51,345 nucleotides of DNA from an uncultured Oscillibacter sp. (GCA_948902155.1 CAQVQZ010000001.1:1-51345); one strand, 5' to 3'; positions 24,894 to 33,084 are shown, numbered from the stretch's first letter. The notes: generated by a model not told the origin, from the sequence alone. A program made the numbers and translations.

Positions 24894-25813
24894 CACCCAA
24901 GCCGCCGCGCGATGGCGGAGAGGGCGTCGTTACAGGAAGCTCGCAAACTTTGGTAGCGTCTTCGCATCATTTCCCCTGTGTCAATTTTCGCGGTGAGTAT
25001 TCTAGTCAGCCATCCTTTTGTCTGCCGCTCGGCCTCTCTTGCGGCGAACTCTGCCGCTTCCTTCTCAAAGTTTTTGTATATGTATGCGAAATTTCCCCAG
25101 CAATAAGAAAACTCCTTCAGCGTTTTTATCACGCTCTCTTGCAGAAGGAAGTCATAGGTCTCCTTCATCCGGTCGATTTTTTTTACCTTTTCCCACATCT
25201 CCGCCTCGGAGTGGCTGGGGTCCTCCATGCGACCGCCCGCCGCAGTCCGGAGCCCTACCAGCCACTCCTTCAGCTCCAGAAGCTCCCCGTAAATCCGCTC
25301 CAGCGCCCGGCGCTCCTCCGGCCCGGCGGGCTCCTCCGGGGGCTCCTCCGGGATTTCCTCCTCCGGTCCGGCCTCTATCTCCGACAGCGCGGCCTCCCGG
25401 CCTCCCAGGGCGTCCAGCAGCTTTTCATACTCCTCTATGCTGTCCCTCCGCAGGTCCGCCCCCAGCTTCCCCCCGGCCCAGACCGGCATGGAGGTGTCCC
25501 AGTCTCCCGCGAACAGCACGGGGATGTATTTCACGTCGTTGTGGCCGCGGTACACGTCCGCCGTGATGACGTTGGTCTCGTAGCCCACGCCTCCGGCCCG
25601 CTGGTCGGCCTTGCGCTTGTATTCCGGCGTGCAGATGAAGAGCACCTGGCGGCAGGTTTGCAGGGAGTCCTCCATAAAGGAGGGAATCTGCTTCCCCAGC
25701 GCCAGCTTCCGGTCCCAGACCACCTCGACCCCGCTTTTTTCCAGAAGGTTCACCAGCCGCGCCACCTTTGCAATGTGCTCCTCCGACTCCCAGGAATAGG
25801 AAATGAATACCAT
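24893..25813 (-). CDS. SEFIR/TIR-domain protein
   Basis: A 306-residue protein. The N-terminal domain (~1-125) begins MVFISYSWESEEHIAKVARL, the hallmark of SEFIR domains (TIR relatives), with WDRKLALGKQIPSFMEDSL and a VLFICTPEY strand following, then KYIPVLFAGDWDTSMP. A Glu/Pro-rich linker (~145-170) leads to a helical, probably coiled-coil C-terminal region (~170-306). Bacterial SEFIR/TIR proteins include anti-phage NADases and signalling adaptors; I cannot identify a catalytic Glu with certainty, and no second defence gene adjoins it. It is monocistronic. Its stop codon coincides with the edge of the duplicated SLH segment, so its C-terminus may have been altered by that event. Confidence 0.8.
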   Translation of the reverse strand: MVFISYSWESEEHIAKVARLVNLLEKSGVEVVWDRKLALGKQIPSFMEDSLQTCRQVLFICTPEYKRKADQRAGGVGYETNVITADVYRGHNDVKYIPVLFAGDWDTSMPVWAGGKLGADLRRDSIEEYEKLLDALGGREAALSEIEAGPEEEIPEEPPEEPAGPEERRALERIYGELLELKEWLVGLRTAAGGRMEDPSHSEAEMWEKVKKIDRMKETYDFLLQESVIKTLKEFSYCWGNFAYIYKNFEKEAAEFAAREAERQTKGWLTRILTAKIDTGEMMRRRYQSLRASCNDALSAIARRLG

Positions 25814-25967
25814 AAAAACTCCCCCATTCTGAAAAAGCCCCTTCCGGGGGCTTCAAGATACCCCCTCCAGGGCGTTATGGTTCTATTATACCATATTTCC
25901 CCGGGAAGGTCCAGAATTTTCCTCTTTTCGCCGCCTCCCCGGCCCCCTCCCCTCGACGCGTTTCCCC

Positions 25968-25996
25968 TTGACAGCGCGATATTATGATGTCATAAT
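25968..25996 (+). promoter_or_regulatory. Promoter of the RHH-parA-parB operon
   Basis: TTGACA (25968-25973), 17-bp spacer, CATAAT (25991-25996). The -10 lies inside an operator palindrome. Confidence 0.85.
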
Positions 25997-26018
25997 GTCT
26001 TTCAGCGCATGATATCAT
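25981..26018. promoter_or_regulatory. Operator palindromes for the RHH protein
   Basis: ATTATGATGTCATAAT (25981-25996) and ATGATATCAT (26009-26018) are palindromes sharing ATGA/TCAT arms, each followed by AATGTC. They overlap the -10 and the start point, the classic place for autorepression by a ribbon-helix-helix partition protein. Confidence 0.75.
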
Positions 26019-26045
26019 AATGTCGGAAAAACGGAGGAATTGCCG

Positions 26046-26219
26046 ATGGACGGCGAAAAAAAGGTGAAGCTCCTGGTCTACGCCACGGAGGACGAGCGGA
26101 CCCGCATTAAAATGGCGGCGGCCAAGCTGCGCATGAGCATGAGCCAGCTGATTCTGGACAGCGTCTTGGAGCAGGTGGACAGCATCGAGGCGCTGGACCG
26201 GAAGGAGGAACGGGCATGA
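26046..26219 (+). CDS. Ribbon-helix-helix protein, partition-operon repressor
   Basis: A 57-residue protein. The strand KVKLLVYATEDERTRIKMAA followed by helix LRMSMSQLILDSVLEQVD is a CopG/ParG-like RHH fold, which dimerises and inserts a two-stranded sheet into the major groove. The ATG at 26046 follows GGAGGAA. The stop overlaps the parA start (ATGA at 26216-26219), indicating translational coupling. Palindromes over its promoter suggest autoregulation. Small DNA-binding genes in front of parA are typical of plasmid partition cassettes; it may serve both as repressor and as a ParA cofactor. Confidence 0.8.
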   Translation: MDGEKKVKLLVYATEDERTRIKMAAAKLRMSMSQLILDSVLEQVDSIEALDRKEERA

Positions 26220-26986
26220 AAACCATCGCCATCATGAATCAGAAGGGCGGCACCGGGAAAACCACCTCCGCCATCAACCTGGCGGGGGAGCTGGCCCAGC
26301 GGGGCGGACGGGTGCTGCTCATCGACACGGATACCCAGGGCAACGCCACCAGCAACCTGGAATTGACGGAGGTCCCCGCCGCCACGCTGGCGGACGTAAT
26401 CACCGGAAAGGGCCCCTCCCTGGCGGAGGCCATCTGCCGCACCTCTACGGAGGGGCTGGACCTCATCCGGGGGGGCGGGCTGCTGGCCCCGGCCCTTCTT
26501 GCCATGCAGGAGCTGCGCTTCGGCCGGGACACGGTGCTGCGCCGCCTGCTGCCTCAGATTCCGGACACCTACGACTATGTGTTCTTCGACTGCTCCCCCT
26601 CACTGGAGTCCCTGTTCAACATCAACGTGCTCATGGCCGCCCAATACGTCCTCATCCCCATCAAGGTGGACAAGAACTCCATCGAGGGCTATGACGTGAT
26701 GCTGGAGACCGTCCGGGACGTGCGGGAGAGCGGCAACCCGGATATCCAGGTTTTGGGCATCTTCATGACCGCCGTGGAAACCGGGGCCAGCCTGGACCGG
26801 GAGATGATCGCAAACCTCCCCGCCCTGCTGCCGGGCCTGGCCTTCAAGACCTACATACGCAAAAACATCGACGTGAAAAAGGCCCCCATCGCCCTCCAGC
26901 CCCTGTGCCGCTTCTCCCCCCGGTGCACGGCGGCGGCGGATTACGCAGCCCTGGCGGACGAGCTCCTGGCGCGGATGGAGGGCTGA
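26216..26986 (+). CDS. parA: ParA-type partition ATPase
   Basis: A 256-residue cytoplasmic ATPase of the ParA/Soj family that drives segregation by binding nucleoid DNA as an ATP dimer. It has the deviant Walker A motif KGGTGKTTSAINLA (residues ~10-23, with the signature Lys), the A-prime motif LLIDTDTQGN and a Walker B-like YVFFDCSPSLESL. There is no N-terminal HTH, so it resembles chromosomal and small type Ib ParAs; repression would then fall to the RHH protein. It overlaps the RHH stop by 4 bp, and the ParB gene starts 3 bp after its stop. Confidence 0.93.
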   Translation: MKTIAIMNQKGGTGKTTSAINLAGELAQRGGRVLLIDTDTQGNATSNLELTEVPAATLADVITGKGPSLAEAICRTSTEGLDLIRGGGLLAPALLAMQELRFGRDTVLRRLLPQIPDTYDYVFFDCSPSLESLFNINVLMAAQYVLIPIKVDKNSIEGYDVMLETVRDVRESGNPDIQVLGIFMTAVETGASLDREMIANLPALLPGLAFKTYIRKNIDVKKAPIALQPLCRFSPRCTAAADYAALADELLARMEG

Positions 26987-26989
26987 CGG

Positions 26990-27943
26990 ATGGCTAGGAA
27001 GAATCCCTCGATCTTCTCCACGCTGCAAAAAACCGCCGAGAACGCTTCGGCGGTGAACGGCGAGCTGGTGCGCCAGCTTCCCCTGGACGCTCTGGAGGAC
27101 AACCCCCTCAACCGCTTTTCCATGGCGGAGGACGAGCAGTTTCTCTCCACCCTGGCCTCCCTGGACAAGGACGGCTTTCTGGAGGACATCGTGGTCACCC
27201 CCGTGGAGGGCTGCCCCCCGGGGGCGGAGCGGTTCCGCATCGTCAGCGGGCACAGGCGGGTCATGGCCGCCCGGAGGCTGGGCCGGACCACCGCCCCCTG
27301 CAAGGTCCGCCGCTACGAGGACACGCTGACGGAGCTCCGGGCCCTGATGGGGGCCAACCTCCACCGCCGCAACCTCTCCCCCTTCGACATGGCCCGGCAG
27401 CTGGAGACCCTGCGGGAGGTGCTGGCGCGGGAGGGAAAGCTGCCGGAAAACGTGAAGGCCCAGGCGGAGCTGATGGCGGAGCAGACGGAGCTCAGCCGGG
27501 CCACGGTGGAGCGCTACCTGGACCTTCTGAACCTGAACGAAACCCTCTCCGCCTGGGCGGAGGACGGGCGCATGACCATGACCGACGCCTACGAGCTGGC
27601 CCGGCAGAAAAACGTCCCCCTCCAGGCGGCGGTGCAGGCATACGTGGAGAAAACCGAGCCCAAGGGGGATTTTCCCGCCCTGGTCCACCGGGCCATCTCC
27701 TGGGCCAAGGCCGCCGGGGAGGCCCCCCCGCCCCCGGCTGCCAAAGCGCCCCCCAGCCCCCTGCGGTCCGTGGACTCCTTCGGGCGGTCCATCCGCCGCT
27801 CCACCGCCCAGCTCCGGGCCCTGGACCTCTCGGCGGAGCCGGACCGGGCGGTGCTGCGCAAAAAGCTGGAAACCTGCCTGGGCAACCTGGAGGAGCTCCG
27901 CCGGACGGTGGAGGCCCTGCGCAAAGAGCTGGGGGAGGAGTGA
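26990..27943 (+). CDS. parB: ParB-like partition protein
   Basis: A 317-residue DNA-binding protein. The N-terminal ParB/Srx domain (~20-110) has LPLDALEDNPLNRF and the CTP-pocket motif FRIVSGHRRVMAARRLG. The central HTH region includes GANLHRRNLSPFDMARQLETL (~120-140) and ELSRATVERYLDLLNLNETL (~165-185). The Pro-rich segment (~240-260) and a C-terminal coiled-coil (~275-317) should mediate dimerisation. The likely centromere sites are the CACGTG-centred palindromes at 30597, 36536 and 40304. Third gene of the RHH-parA-parB operon. Which DNA it partitions depends on whether this region is a plasmid, chromid or integrated element. Confidence 0.88.
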   Translation: MARKNPSIFSTLQKTAENASAVNGELVRQLPLDALEDNPLNRFSMAEDEQFLSTLASLDKDGFLEDIVVTPVEGCPPGAERFRIVSGHRRVMAARRLGRTTAPCKVRRYEDTLTELRALMGANLHRRNLSPFDMARQLETLREVLAREGKLPENVKAQAELMAEQTELSRATVERYLDLLNLNETLSAWAEDGRMTMTDAYELARQKNVPLQAAVQAYVEKTEPKGDFPALVHRAISWAKAAGEAPPPPAAKAPPSPLRSVDSFGRSIRRSTAQLRALDLSAEPDRAVLRKKLETCLGNLEELRRTVEALRKELGEE

Positions 27944-27973
27944 GGAGGCCCCCCCTTCCCTCCCAGCCTTGTC

Positions 27974-28111
27974 ATTTTTGTTACCGTTACGCCTTCCCCC
28001 TCCCGGCTTCCCGGCGAAAGGGCGAACATTTTTTGCCCCTTCCGGCAAAAACTTGACAAAACTGCCGCTGCCGTGTATAATTAAACCGTACTTTTCGCTG
28101 GTAACAAAAAT
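27974..28111. repeat. 12-bp perfect inverted repeat flanking a promoter region
   Basis: ATTTTTGTTACC (27974-27985) is exactly complementary to GGTAACAAAAAT (28100-28111). The 114 bp between them hold the promoter at 28053-28081 and no gene. Confidence 0.55.
28053..28081 (+). promoter_or_regulatory. Consensus promoter of the G5/3D protein gene
   Basis: TTGACA (28053-28058), 17-bp spacer, TATAAT (28076-28081). Confidence 0.92.
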
Positions 28112-28169
28112 AACAATCCGCTTCGCCCTCCCCTCCCGGAGGGCGGAGCCGCTTTGGGAGGTTTTCTGT

Positions 28170-29204
28170 ATGCAAGCGCAGGCAGCGGGGCGGCTTCTCC
28201 GCCTTTTCCTGGCCCTGGCGGCGGCGGCCCTGGCCGCCCTGGCCTCCATGGGCCGCGCCTCCGCCCAGGAATGGGCCGGGGCCGCCTACATCGTCACCGG
28301 CCTGGGGGACTCCCCCCTGGTCCTGACCGAGGGCGGGGAGATGCCCGCTTTGAAAAGCGATCTGCTTCACGCCGCCAAGGGCTTCGACGGCGGCTACGAG
28401 CTGTACTTAGAGCCGGACCAGTACGTCACCATTCACCACTGCGGCAGGGTCATCCAGACCCGCAGCGCTGCGGGGGAGTCCGTTTCCGAATTCCTTTTCC
28501 GCCACGGCGCGGACCCCTCCCCCCTGGAGGCCGTCGGCATCGACCTTTCCGGCGAGCGGCCGGACGTGACCGTGGCCTCGGACCTTGCCTACCGGGAGCG
28601 GGTGCAGGAAACCGCCGCCTTCTCCACCGTCCGCCGCCCCAACGCCTCCATGGCCCAGGGCACGGAGCGGGTGGTGCAGGAGGGGGCTGACGGCGTCCAG
28701 GGCATGGTATACGAGCTCCTCTGGTCCAACGGGGAGATTATCTCCCGCCAGCCGGTGGAGGTGCTGTCCACCACCGCCGTGGACCGCATTGTGGAATACG
28801 GCACCGCCGTCCCCAAGACCCAGGCCCCGGCGGCCCCCGCCGCCCTTGAAAAGGTGGAGGCCAACCCCGACGGCAGCGGCGTTTTGACCCTGCCCGGCGG
28901 CGAGACCCTGCGCTATACCGGCGTGCGCACCATGTCCGCCACCGCCTACACGGCGGGACACGGCGGCGTGGGCACCCGCACCGCCTCCGGCACCGCCGTC
29001 CACCGGGGCACCGTGGCGGTGGACCGCAGCGTCATTCCCCTGGGAACCCGGATGTACGTCGTGACCAAAAAGGGCTACGTCTACGGCGAGGCCGTGGCGG
29101 AGGACACCGGCGTAAAGGGGAACAAAATTGATTTGTACTTCGACACCTACCAGCAATGCATCAACTTCGGCCGCCAGGACTGCCTGGTCTATTTCCTGGA
29201 GTGA
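28170..29204 (+). CDS. Exported G5- and 3D-domain cell-wall protein (YabE/YuiC-like)
   Basis: A 344-residue protein. Start at 28170 after TTTGGGAGG. An N-terminal signal/anchor (1-32) precedes a beta region. A G5-type domain follows (~130-210, YRERVQETAAFSTVRRPNAS and TERVVQEGADGVQG), which is associated with glycan binding. The C-terminal 3D domain (~255-344) has SATAYT, VDRSVIPLGTRMYV and AEDTGVKGNKIDLYF; the three conserved Asp residues that give the domain its name are visible. 3D domains act as lytic transglycosylases on peptidoglycan in YabE/YocH-like proteins. It is probably involved in wall remodelling. A VanZ-like gene follows 20 bp later. Confidence 0.88.
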   Translation: MQAQAAGRLLRLFLALAAAALAALASMGRASAQEWAGAAYIVTGLGDSPLVLTEGGEMPALKSDLLHAAKGFDGGYELYLEPDQYVTIHHCGRVIQTRSAAGESVSEFLFRHGADPSPLEAVGIDLSGERPDVTVASDLAYRERVQETAAFSTVRRPNASMAQGTERVVQEGADGVQGMVYELLWSNGEIISRQPVEVLSTTAVDRIVEYGTAVPKTQAPAAPAALEKVEANPDGSGVLTLPGGETLRYTGVRTMSATAYTAGHGGVGTRTASGTAVHRGTVAVDRSVIPLGTRMYVVTKKGYVYGEAVAEDTGVKGNKIDLYFDTYQQCINFGRQDCLVYFLE

Positions 29205-29224
29205 GGCCCTCCTTTTCTTCAACC

Positions 29225-29866
29225 ATGCCGATGAAAAAAGAGACGATTTTAAAATACGCCCTCTGGCTTCCCCCGGTTTTCTGGTACAGGACGGTTTGGG
29301 GCTTCTCCGCCCAGCCCGCCTCCGTCTCCGGGGCCCTGTCGGACCGCCTTCTATACCGCTTCCTCCTGGCCCTGTCCCCCGGCTTCGCCGCCTCCTCCGA
29401 GGCGGCGCGGCTGGAGGCCGTGGAGCTTTTGTCCTTCCTGGAGCGGAAAGCCGCCCACATGTTCCTCTATTTCGTCCTGGCCCTGCTGGTGCTGGCGGCG
29501 CTGTCGCTCTGGATAAAGCGGCGGCGGGCGGCGGCGGCCCTGGACGAGTACCACCAGACCTTTGTCCCCGGGCGCAGCGGCGAGCTGCGGGACGTGCTGG
29601 TGGACCTCTGCGGCGCGGCGGCGGCCCTGGCTCTGGCGGCCCTGACCGTCCGGTGCCTCAAGCGCCGTCCCGCCGCCCTGCTGGCTCTGGGGGGCCTTTG
29701 CTGCCTCCCGGCCCTGCTGGCCCTCCTGCCCCTGCCCATCCCCGGCTTTCCCCTTCTGCGCCAGGCGGCGGCTCCCTTCGCCTGCGCCATGGTCCTGCCC
29801 GGCGGGGCCCTGCTGAATGCGGGATGCGCCCGGCGGGAAAGCCGCAGGCAAACGGCCCGCGCCTGA
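29225..29866 (+). CDS. VanZ-like membrane protein
   Basis: A 213-residue polytopic protein with four or five hydrophobic segments. The family motif is clear: FLERKAAHMFLYFVLALL (~80), then LDEYHQTFVPGRSGELRDVLVDLCGAA (~110-140), matching the DExHQxFVPGRxGExxDVxxD pattern of VanZ-like proteins, which bind or process envelope molecules in glycopeptide and lipopeptide resistance. After that, two more hydrophobic stretches form a longer tail than usual. The start at 29225 has only a weak GGAGTGAGG far upstream; ATG 29231 is possible. It lies 20 bp after the 3D-domain gene, so it is probably cotranscribed. Confidence 0.8.
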   Translation: MPMKKETILKYALWLPPVFWYRTVWGFSAQPASVSGALSDRLLYRFLLALSPGFAASSEAARLEAVELLSFLERKAAHMFLYFVLALLVLAALSLWIKRRRAAAALDEYHQTFVPGRSGELRDVLVDLCGAAAALALAALTVRCLKRRPAALLALGGLCCLPALLALLPLPIPGFPLLRQAAAPFACAMVLPGGALLNAGCARRESRRQTARA

Positions 29867-29889
29867 CCTCCCCTCCCCCGGTCCCCTCC

Positions 29890-29934
29890 AGCCCGCCTTT
29901 CCGGCTTCAAAGCGCCGGAGGGGCGGGCTTTTCC
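29890..29934 (+). terminator. Intrinsic terminator
   Basis: AGCCCGCC (29890-29897) pairs with GGCGGGCT (29922-29929), enclosing CCGGC/GCCGG, followed by TTT. Confidence 0.75.
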
Positions 29935-30090
29935 CTTTCCCGGCGGGAAACACGGGTATAAAGTAGTTCTGCTTTACAGTCTTCCCCAGCCAAAGGAAGA
30001 CGGCTCCGGGGGCCTCTGCCGTCCCTGTTTCCGGGGCCCACGGGGCAGTTTGGGGACCCGCCCCTTCCAGGGTCTTCCTCCGGGGAGATT

Positions 30091-30428
30091 CCGACTTGAT
30101 TTCGTGCGCTCTTTGGGGGAGTTCCGACTTGCTTTCGTGCAGGCCTTCCATGCGTTCCGATGTCATTTCGTGCGGGTCTTCCCCAAATTCCGACCCGGTT
30201 TCGTGCGCCCCGCCGGGGCTCGGGTCCACTAAATCCGACGTACTTTCGTGCGGGCTTTTCTCAAAATCCGATTTGCTTTCGTGCGGGCCTTCCGGGATTT
30301 CCGATGCTGTTTCATGCGGACCTTCCGTCAAATTCCGACTTGCTTTCGTGCGTCCGGCGGGGGCCGGGTCCGCTAAATCCGATGTGCTTTCGTGCAAAGC
30401 CTCCGGGACTTTCGACGTAATTTCGTGC
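30091..30428 (+). repeat. Array of ten 17-bp iterons
   Basis: Ten direct copies of a 17-mer with consensus CCGACTTGCTTTCGTGC. They start at 30091, 30124, 30157, 30190, 30235, 30268, 30301, 30335, 30379 and 30412. Spacings are 33, 33, 33, 45, 33, 33, 34, 44, 33, multiples of the DNA helical turn. All but the seventh and tenth copies are close to CCGAnnnnntTTCGTGC. This is the layout of Rep-binding iterons in plasmid origins or control loci. The stretch 29935-30090 before it shows nothing else. Confidence 0.88.
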
Positions 30429-30733
30429 GCCGCCGCCGCAAAAGGCCCTTCCCCTCCCCCTAAATGAGGGCCGGGGCGGAAGGGCATGCCCGTGGCTTTC
30501 GCAACATTTTGTGTCCCTTTTCCCGTCCGGCATACCAATGTTTGTGGTTTTGGGTCCGCCCGCATTTTATGCCGCATTTTGTCGCCAGGGCCTCCGGCCT
30601 CATGTGAGGCTTGTCCGCCCGGCCCGCTTTCCCCTGTCCGCCGCCGCACGGTTCCGGGTCGGACTTCCGGGCTTCGGGACCGGACCGGGGCCGGCTTCCG
30701 CCGGGACGGGCCCTGTCAAAGCGCACCCGGAGC
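30429..30733. other. Gene-free stretch between iteron clusters
   Basis: No supported gene. It holds one parS-like palindrome at 30597-30610 and GC-rich sequence with short repeated elements (GCATTTTATGCC, GCATTTTGTC). Confidence 0.4.
30597..30610. repeat. parS-like palindrome 1
   Basis: GCCTCATGTGAGGC, one base off the perfect palindrome GCCTCACGTGAGGC found twice more. It shares its flanks (GG before, TTGTCCG after) with copy 2. Confidence 0.6.
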
Positions 30734-30796
30734 GCACGAAGCCTAGTCGGACTTCCGGGAATTCCTTCCCTGGAATTCTGCACGAATCAAAGTCGT
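30734..30796 (-). repeat. Two reverse-oriented iterons next to the glmS promoter
   Basis: GCACGAAGCCTAGTCGG (30734-30750) and GCACGAATCAAAGTCGT (30780-30796) are reverse complements of the iteron type, spaced 46 bp. The second lies 28 bp upstream of the glmS -35. Confidence 0.7.
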
Positions 30797-30823
30797 TTTT
30801 CTGCCGGGAAGGACCCCCGCGAG

Positions 30824-30853
30824 TTGACATCCGCCCTTTCTTTGCCGTATAAT
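30824..30853 (+). promoter_or_regulatory. glmS promoter
   Basis: TTGACA (30824-30829), 18-bp spacer, TATAAT (30848-30853). Confidence 0.88.
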
Positions 30854-30923
30854 GCAGGAGGGCCGGAAGGCCCCAGAAAAACCGCAGAGGTGAAAGGAGG
30901 CCATGGGGAAACCCCCATCAAAA

Positions 30924-31110
30924 GCGCCAGGCCGCCGGGCGGACGGGATTTCGTCCCGGCGGTGACGAGGAGAGGGGAGCGTCAGAGGTTCCGGCGCGCC
31001 GGAGCTTCTGCAATCGAACCATTCGGCGGATGCCCCTCCGCGCCCGGGCGGGCGCGTGACGCGGCCTACAAATATGCGGGCAACCGCAAAGCAGAAGGGC
31101 CGCGGCCGCT
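30924..31110 (+). ncRNA. glmS ribozyme (glucosamine-6-phosphate-activated riboswitch)
   Basis: The glmS leader carries the conserved ribozyme core: AGCGCC at the cleavage site (predicted between A30923 and G30924), TGACGAGGAGAGGGG (near 30962), ATCGAA then TTCGGCGGATGCC (near 31013-31034), and AACCGCAAAGCAGAAGGGCC (31082-31101). In this RNA class glucosamine-6-phosphate acts as cofactor for self-cleavage, which destabilises the mRNA, so glmS is shut down when its product is plentiful. The 3' boundary is approximate. Confidence 0.93.
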
Positions 31111-31174
31111 CTGAGAAGGCAAGTGACTGCGCATTTGTCCTCTTAATGTTCAAATTAGGAGGAATCAGCATTTT

Positions 31175-33013
31175 ATGTGTGGAATTGTAGGCTTTGTAGG
31201 CCGCAGACAGGCGGCCCCCGTGCTGCTGGAAGGGCTGCGGCAGATGGAGTACCGGGGCTATGACTCCGCCGGCGTGGCCGTGCGTTCGGAGGCAGCGGGC
31301 CTCCAGGTCCGCAAGACCAAGGGCCGCTTGCAGGCTCTGGCGGACCTGACCCACGGCGGCGAGGACCTGGAGGGAACCCTGGGCGTCGGACACACCCGCT
31401 GGGCCACCCACGGCGAGCCCAACGACATAAACGCCCATCCCCACGTCAGCGGGGACGGCAAAATCGCCCTGGTCCACAACGGCATTATTGAAAACTACCT
31501 GGAATTGAAGGAGCTACTCACCCGCCGGGGGGTGGAATTCGCCTCCGAGACCGACACCGAGGTGGTGGCCCACCTCCTGGAGTTCCACTACCGGGAGTGC
31601 GGGAACATGCTGGAGGCCGTGGGCCGGTGCCTGCGGCGGATCGAGGGCTCCTACGCCTTCGGCATCATCTGCTCCGACTATCCCAATGCCCTGATTGCCG
31701 CCCGGAAGGACAGCCCTCTCATCATCGGCTTCGGCGACGGGGAGAACTTCATTGCCTCCGACGCCACCGCAATCATCCGCCACACCCGGGACGTGGCCTA
31801 TATGAACGACGGGGAAATCGCCGTGCTGACGGCCCAGAGCGTGGACGTGTTCGACGACGAGCTCAACCCCCTGGAAAAGGAGCGCTGCCGCATCGAGTGG
31901 GACGCGGCCTCCGCCGAAAAGGGGGGCTATCCCCACTTCATGTTCAAGGAGATTCTGGAGCAGCCGGAGGCCCTGCGCAAAACCATCTCCCCCCGGGTCC
32001 GGGAGGGCCGGGTGGTGCTGGACGGCATCGAGCTGACGGAAGCCTATGTGAAAAGCGTCTCCCACATCTATATGATCGCCTGCGGCTCCGCCTACCACGC
32101 CGGGGTGGTGGGCAAGTACACCTGGGAGCAGCTTCTCCGCCGCCCGGTGGAGGTGGCGCTGGCCTCGGAATTCCGCTACAGCCGCCCCCTGGTGGACGAA
32201 CACACCCTGGTTATCGCCATCAGCCAGTCCGGAGAGACCCTGGACACCATGGCCGCCCTCCGGGAGGCCAAGCGGCTGGGAGGCCGGACCCTGGCCATCT
32301 GCAACGTGGTGGGCAGCTCCATCGCCCGGGAGGCGGACGACGTGCTCTACACCTGGGCGGGGCCGGAAATCGCCGTGGCCACCAGCAAGGGCTATTCCAC
32401 CCAGCTGGCGGCGCTGAACCTGGTGGGGCTGTACCTGGCGGACCTGCTGGGGACGGTGGAGAAAAGCGAGTACGCCGCCATCCTGGCGGAGCTCCAGGCC
32501 CTGCCGGAGAAAATGGCGGCGTACCTCCAGGACTTTGAGGACACGAAATACTTTGCCTCCCGCTTCTTCAACCACGACTCCATTTTCTTCATCGGGCGGA
32601 ACCTGGACTACGCCATGGGGCTGGAGGGGTCTTTGAAGCTGAAGGAAATCAGCTACATCCACTCGGAGGCCTACGCCTCCGGGGAGCTGAAGCACGGGAC
32701 CATCTCCCTGATTGAGCCGGGAACCCTGGTGGTGGCCCTGGGCACCTATGCCGCCCTCTTTGACAAGGCCATGAGCAATGTGGTGGAGGTCAAGTCCCGG
32801 GGGGCCTCGGTGCTGGCCGTCACTACGGAGCGCTTCCGGGAGCGGATGTCGAAAACCGCCGACGCGGTCATCGCCGTGCCGGAGACCCATCCTCTGCTCC
32901 AGCCGTCCTTGTCCATCGTGCCCTTGCAGCTGTTCGCCTACTACGTGGCCCTCCAGCGGGGCTGCGACATCGACAAGCCCCGGAACCTGGCCAAGTCGGT
33001 GACGGTGGAGTGA
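31175..33013 (+). CDS. glmS: Glutamine--fructose-6-phosphate aminotransferase (isomerising) GlmS
   Basis: A 612-residue cytoplasmic enzyme making glucosamine-6-phosphate from fructose-6-phosphate and glutamine, the committed step to UDP-GlcNAc. The N-terminal glutaminase domain starts MCGIVGFVG with catalytic Cys2 and has HTRWATHGEPNDINAHPH and the HNGIIENY motif. Two SIS sugar-isomerase domains follow (~290-425 and ~460-595), with GSAYHAGVVGKYTWE, ISQSGETLDT and the C-terminal KSVTVE. Normal length, intact. AGGAGG lies about 12 bp upstream of the ATG. It is controlled by the upstream ribozyme and followed by a strong terminator. Its position between iterons and a rep locus is unusual for a core gene. 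Confidence 0.97.
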   Translation: MCGIVGFVGRRQAAPVLLEGLRQMEYRGYDSAGVAVRSEAAGLQVRKTKGRLQALADLTHGGEDLEGTLGVGHTRWATHGEPNDINAHPHVSGDGKIALVHNGIIENYLELKELLTRRGVEFASETDTEVVAHLLEFHYRECGNMLEAVGRCLRRIEGSYAFGIICSDYPNALIAARKDSPLIIGFGDGENFIASDATAIIRHTRDVAYMNDGEIAVLTAQSVDVFDDELNPLEKERCRIEWDAASAEKGGYPHFMFKEILEQPEALRKTISPRVREGRVVLDGIELTEAYVKSVSHIYMIACGSAYHAGVVGKYTWEQLLRRPVEVALASEFRYSRPLVDEHTLVIAISQSGETLDTMAALREAKRLGGRTLAICNVVGSSIAREADDVLYTWAGPEIAVATSKGYSTQLAALNLVGLYLADLLGTVEKSEYAAILAELQALPEKMAAYLQDFEDTKYFASRFFNHDSIFFIGRNLDYAMGLEGSLKLKEISYIHSEAYASGELKHGTISLIEPGTLVVALGTYAALFDKAMSNVVEVKSRGASVLAVTTERFRERMSKTADAVIAVPETHPLLQPSLSIVPLQLFAYYVALQRGCDIDKPRNLAKSVTVE

Positions 33014-33052
33014 CTCCCTGCGGAGCCGCCCGCCCCATACGCCCATAAGAGA

Positions 33053-33084
33053 AGCCGGACCTTGTGAAAGGTCCGGCTCTTTTT
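33053..33084 (+). terminator. glmS terminator
   Basis: AGCCGGACCTT-GTGA-AAGGTCCGGCT followed by CTTTTT. Confidence 0.93.

Noticed and set aside
28053..28169. c-di-AMP (ydaO) riboswitch upstream of the 3D-domain gene
   Set aside because: Such genes often have one, but the leader after the promoter is under 90 nt and lacks its conserved motifs.
30091..30428. CRISPR array
   Set aside because: Repeats are 17 bp with 16-28 bp gaps, the gap bases are themselves related, and no cas gene is near. Helical spacing fits iterons.
31000..31030. tRNA-like TTC loop near AATCGAACC
   Set aside because: It is part of the glmS ribozyme core; no cloverleaf can be drawn.
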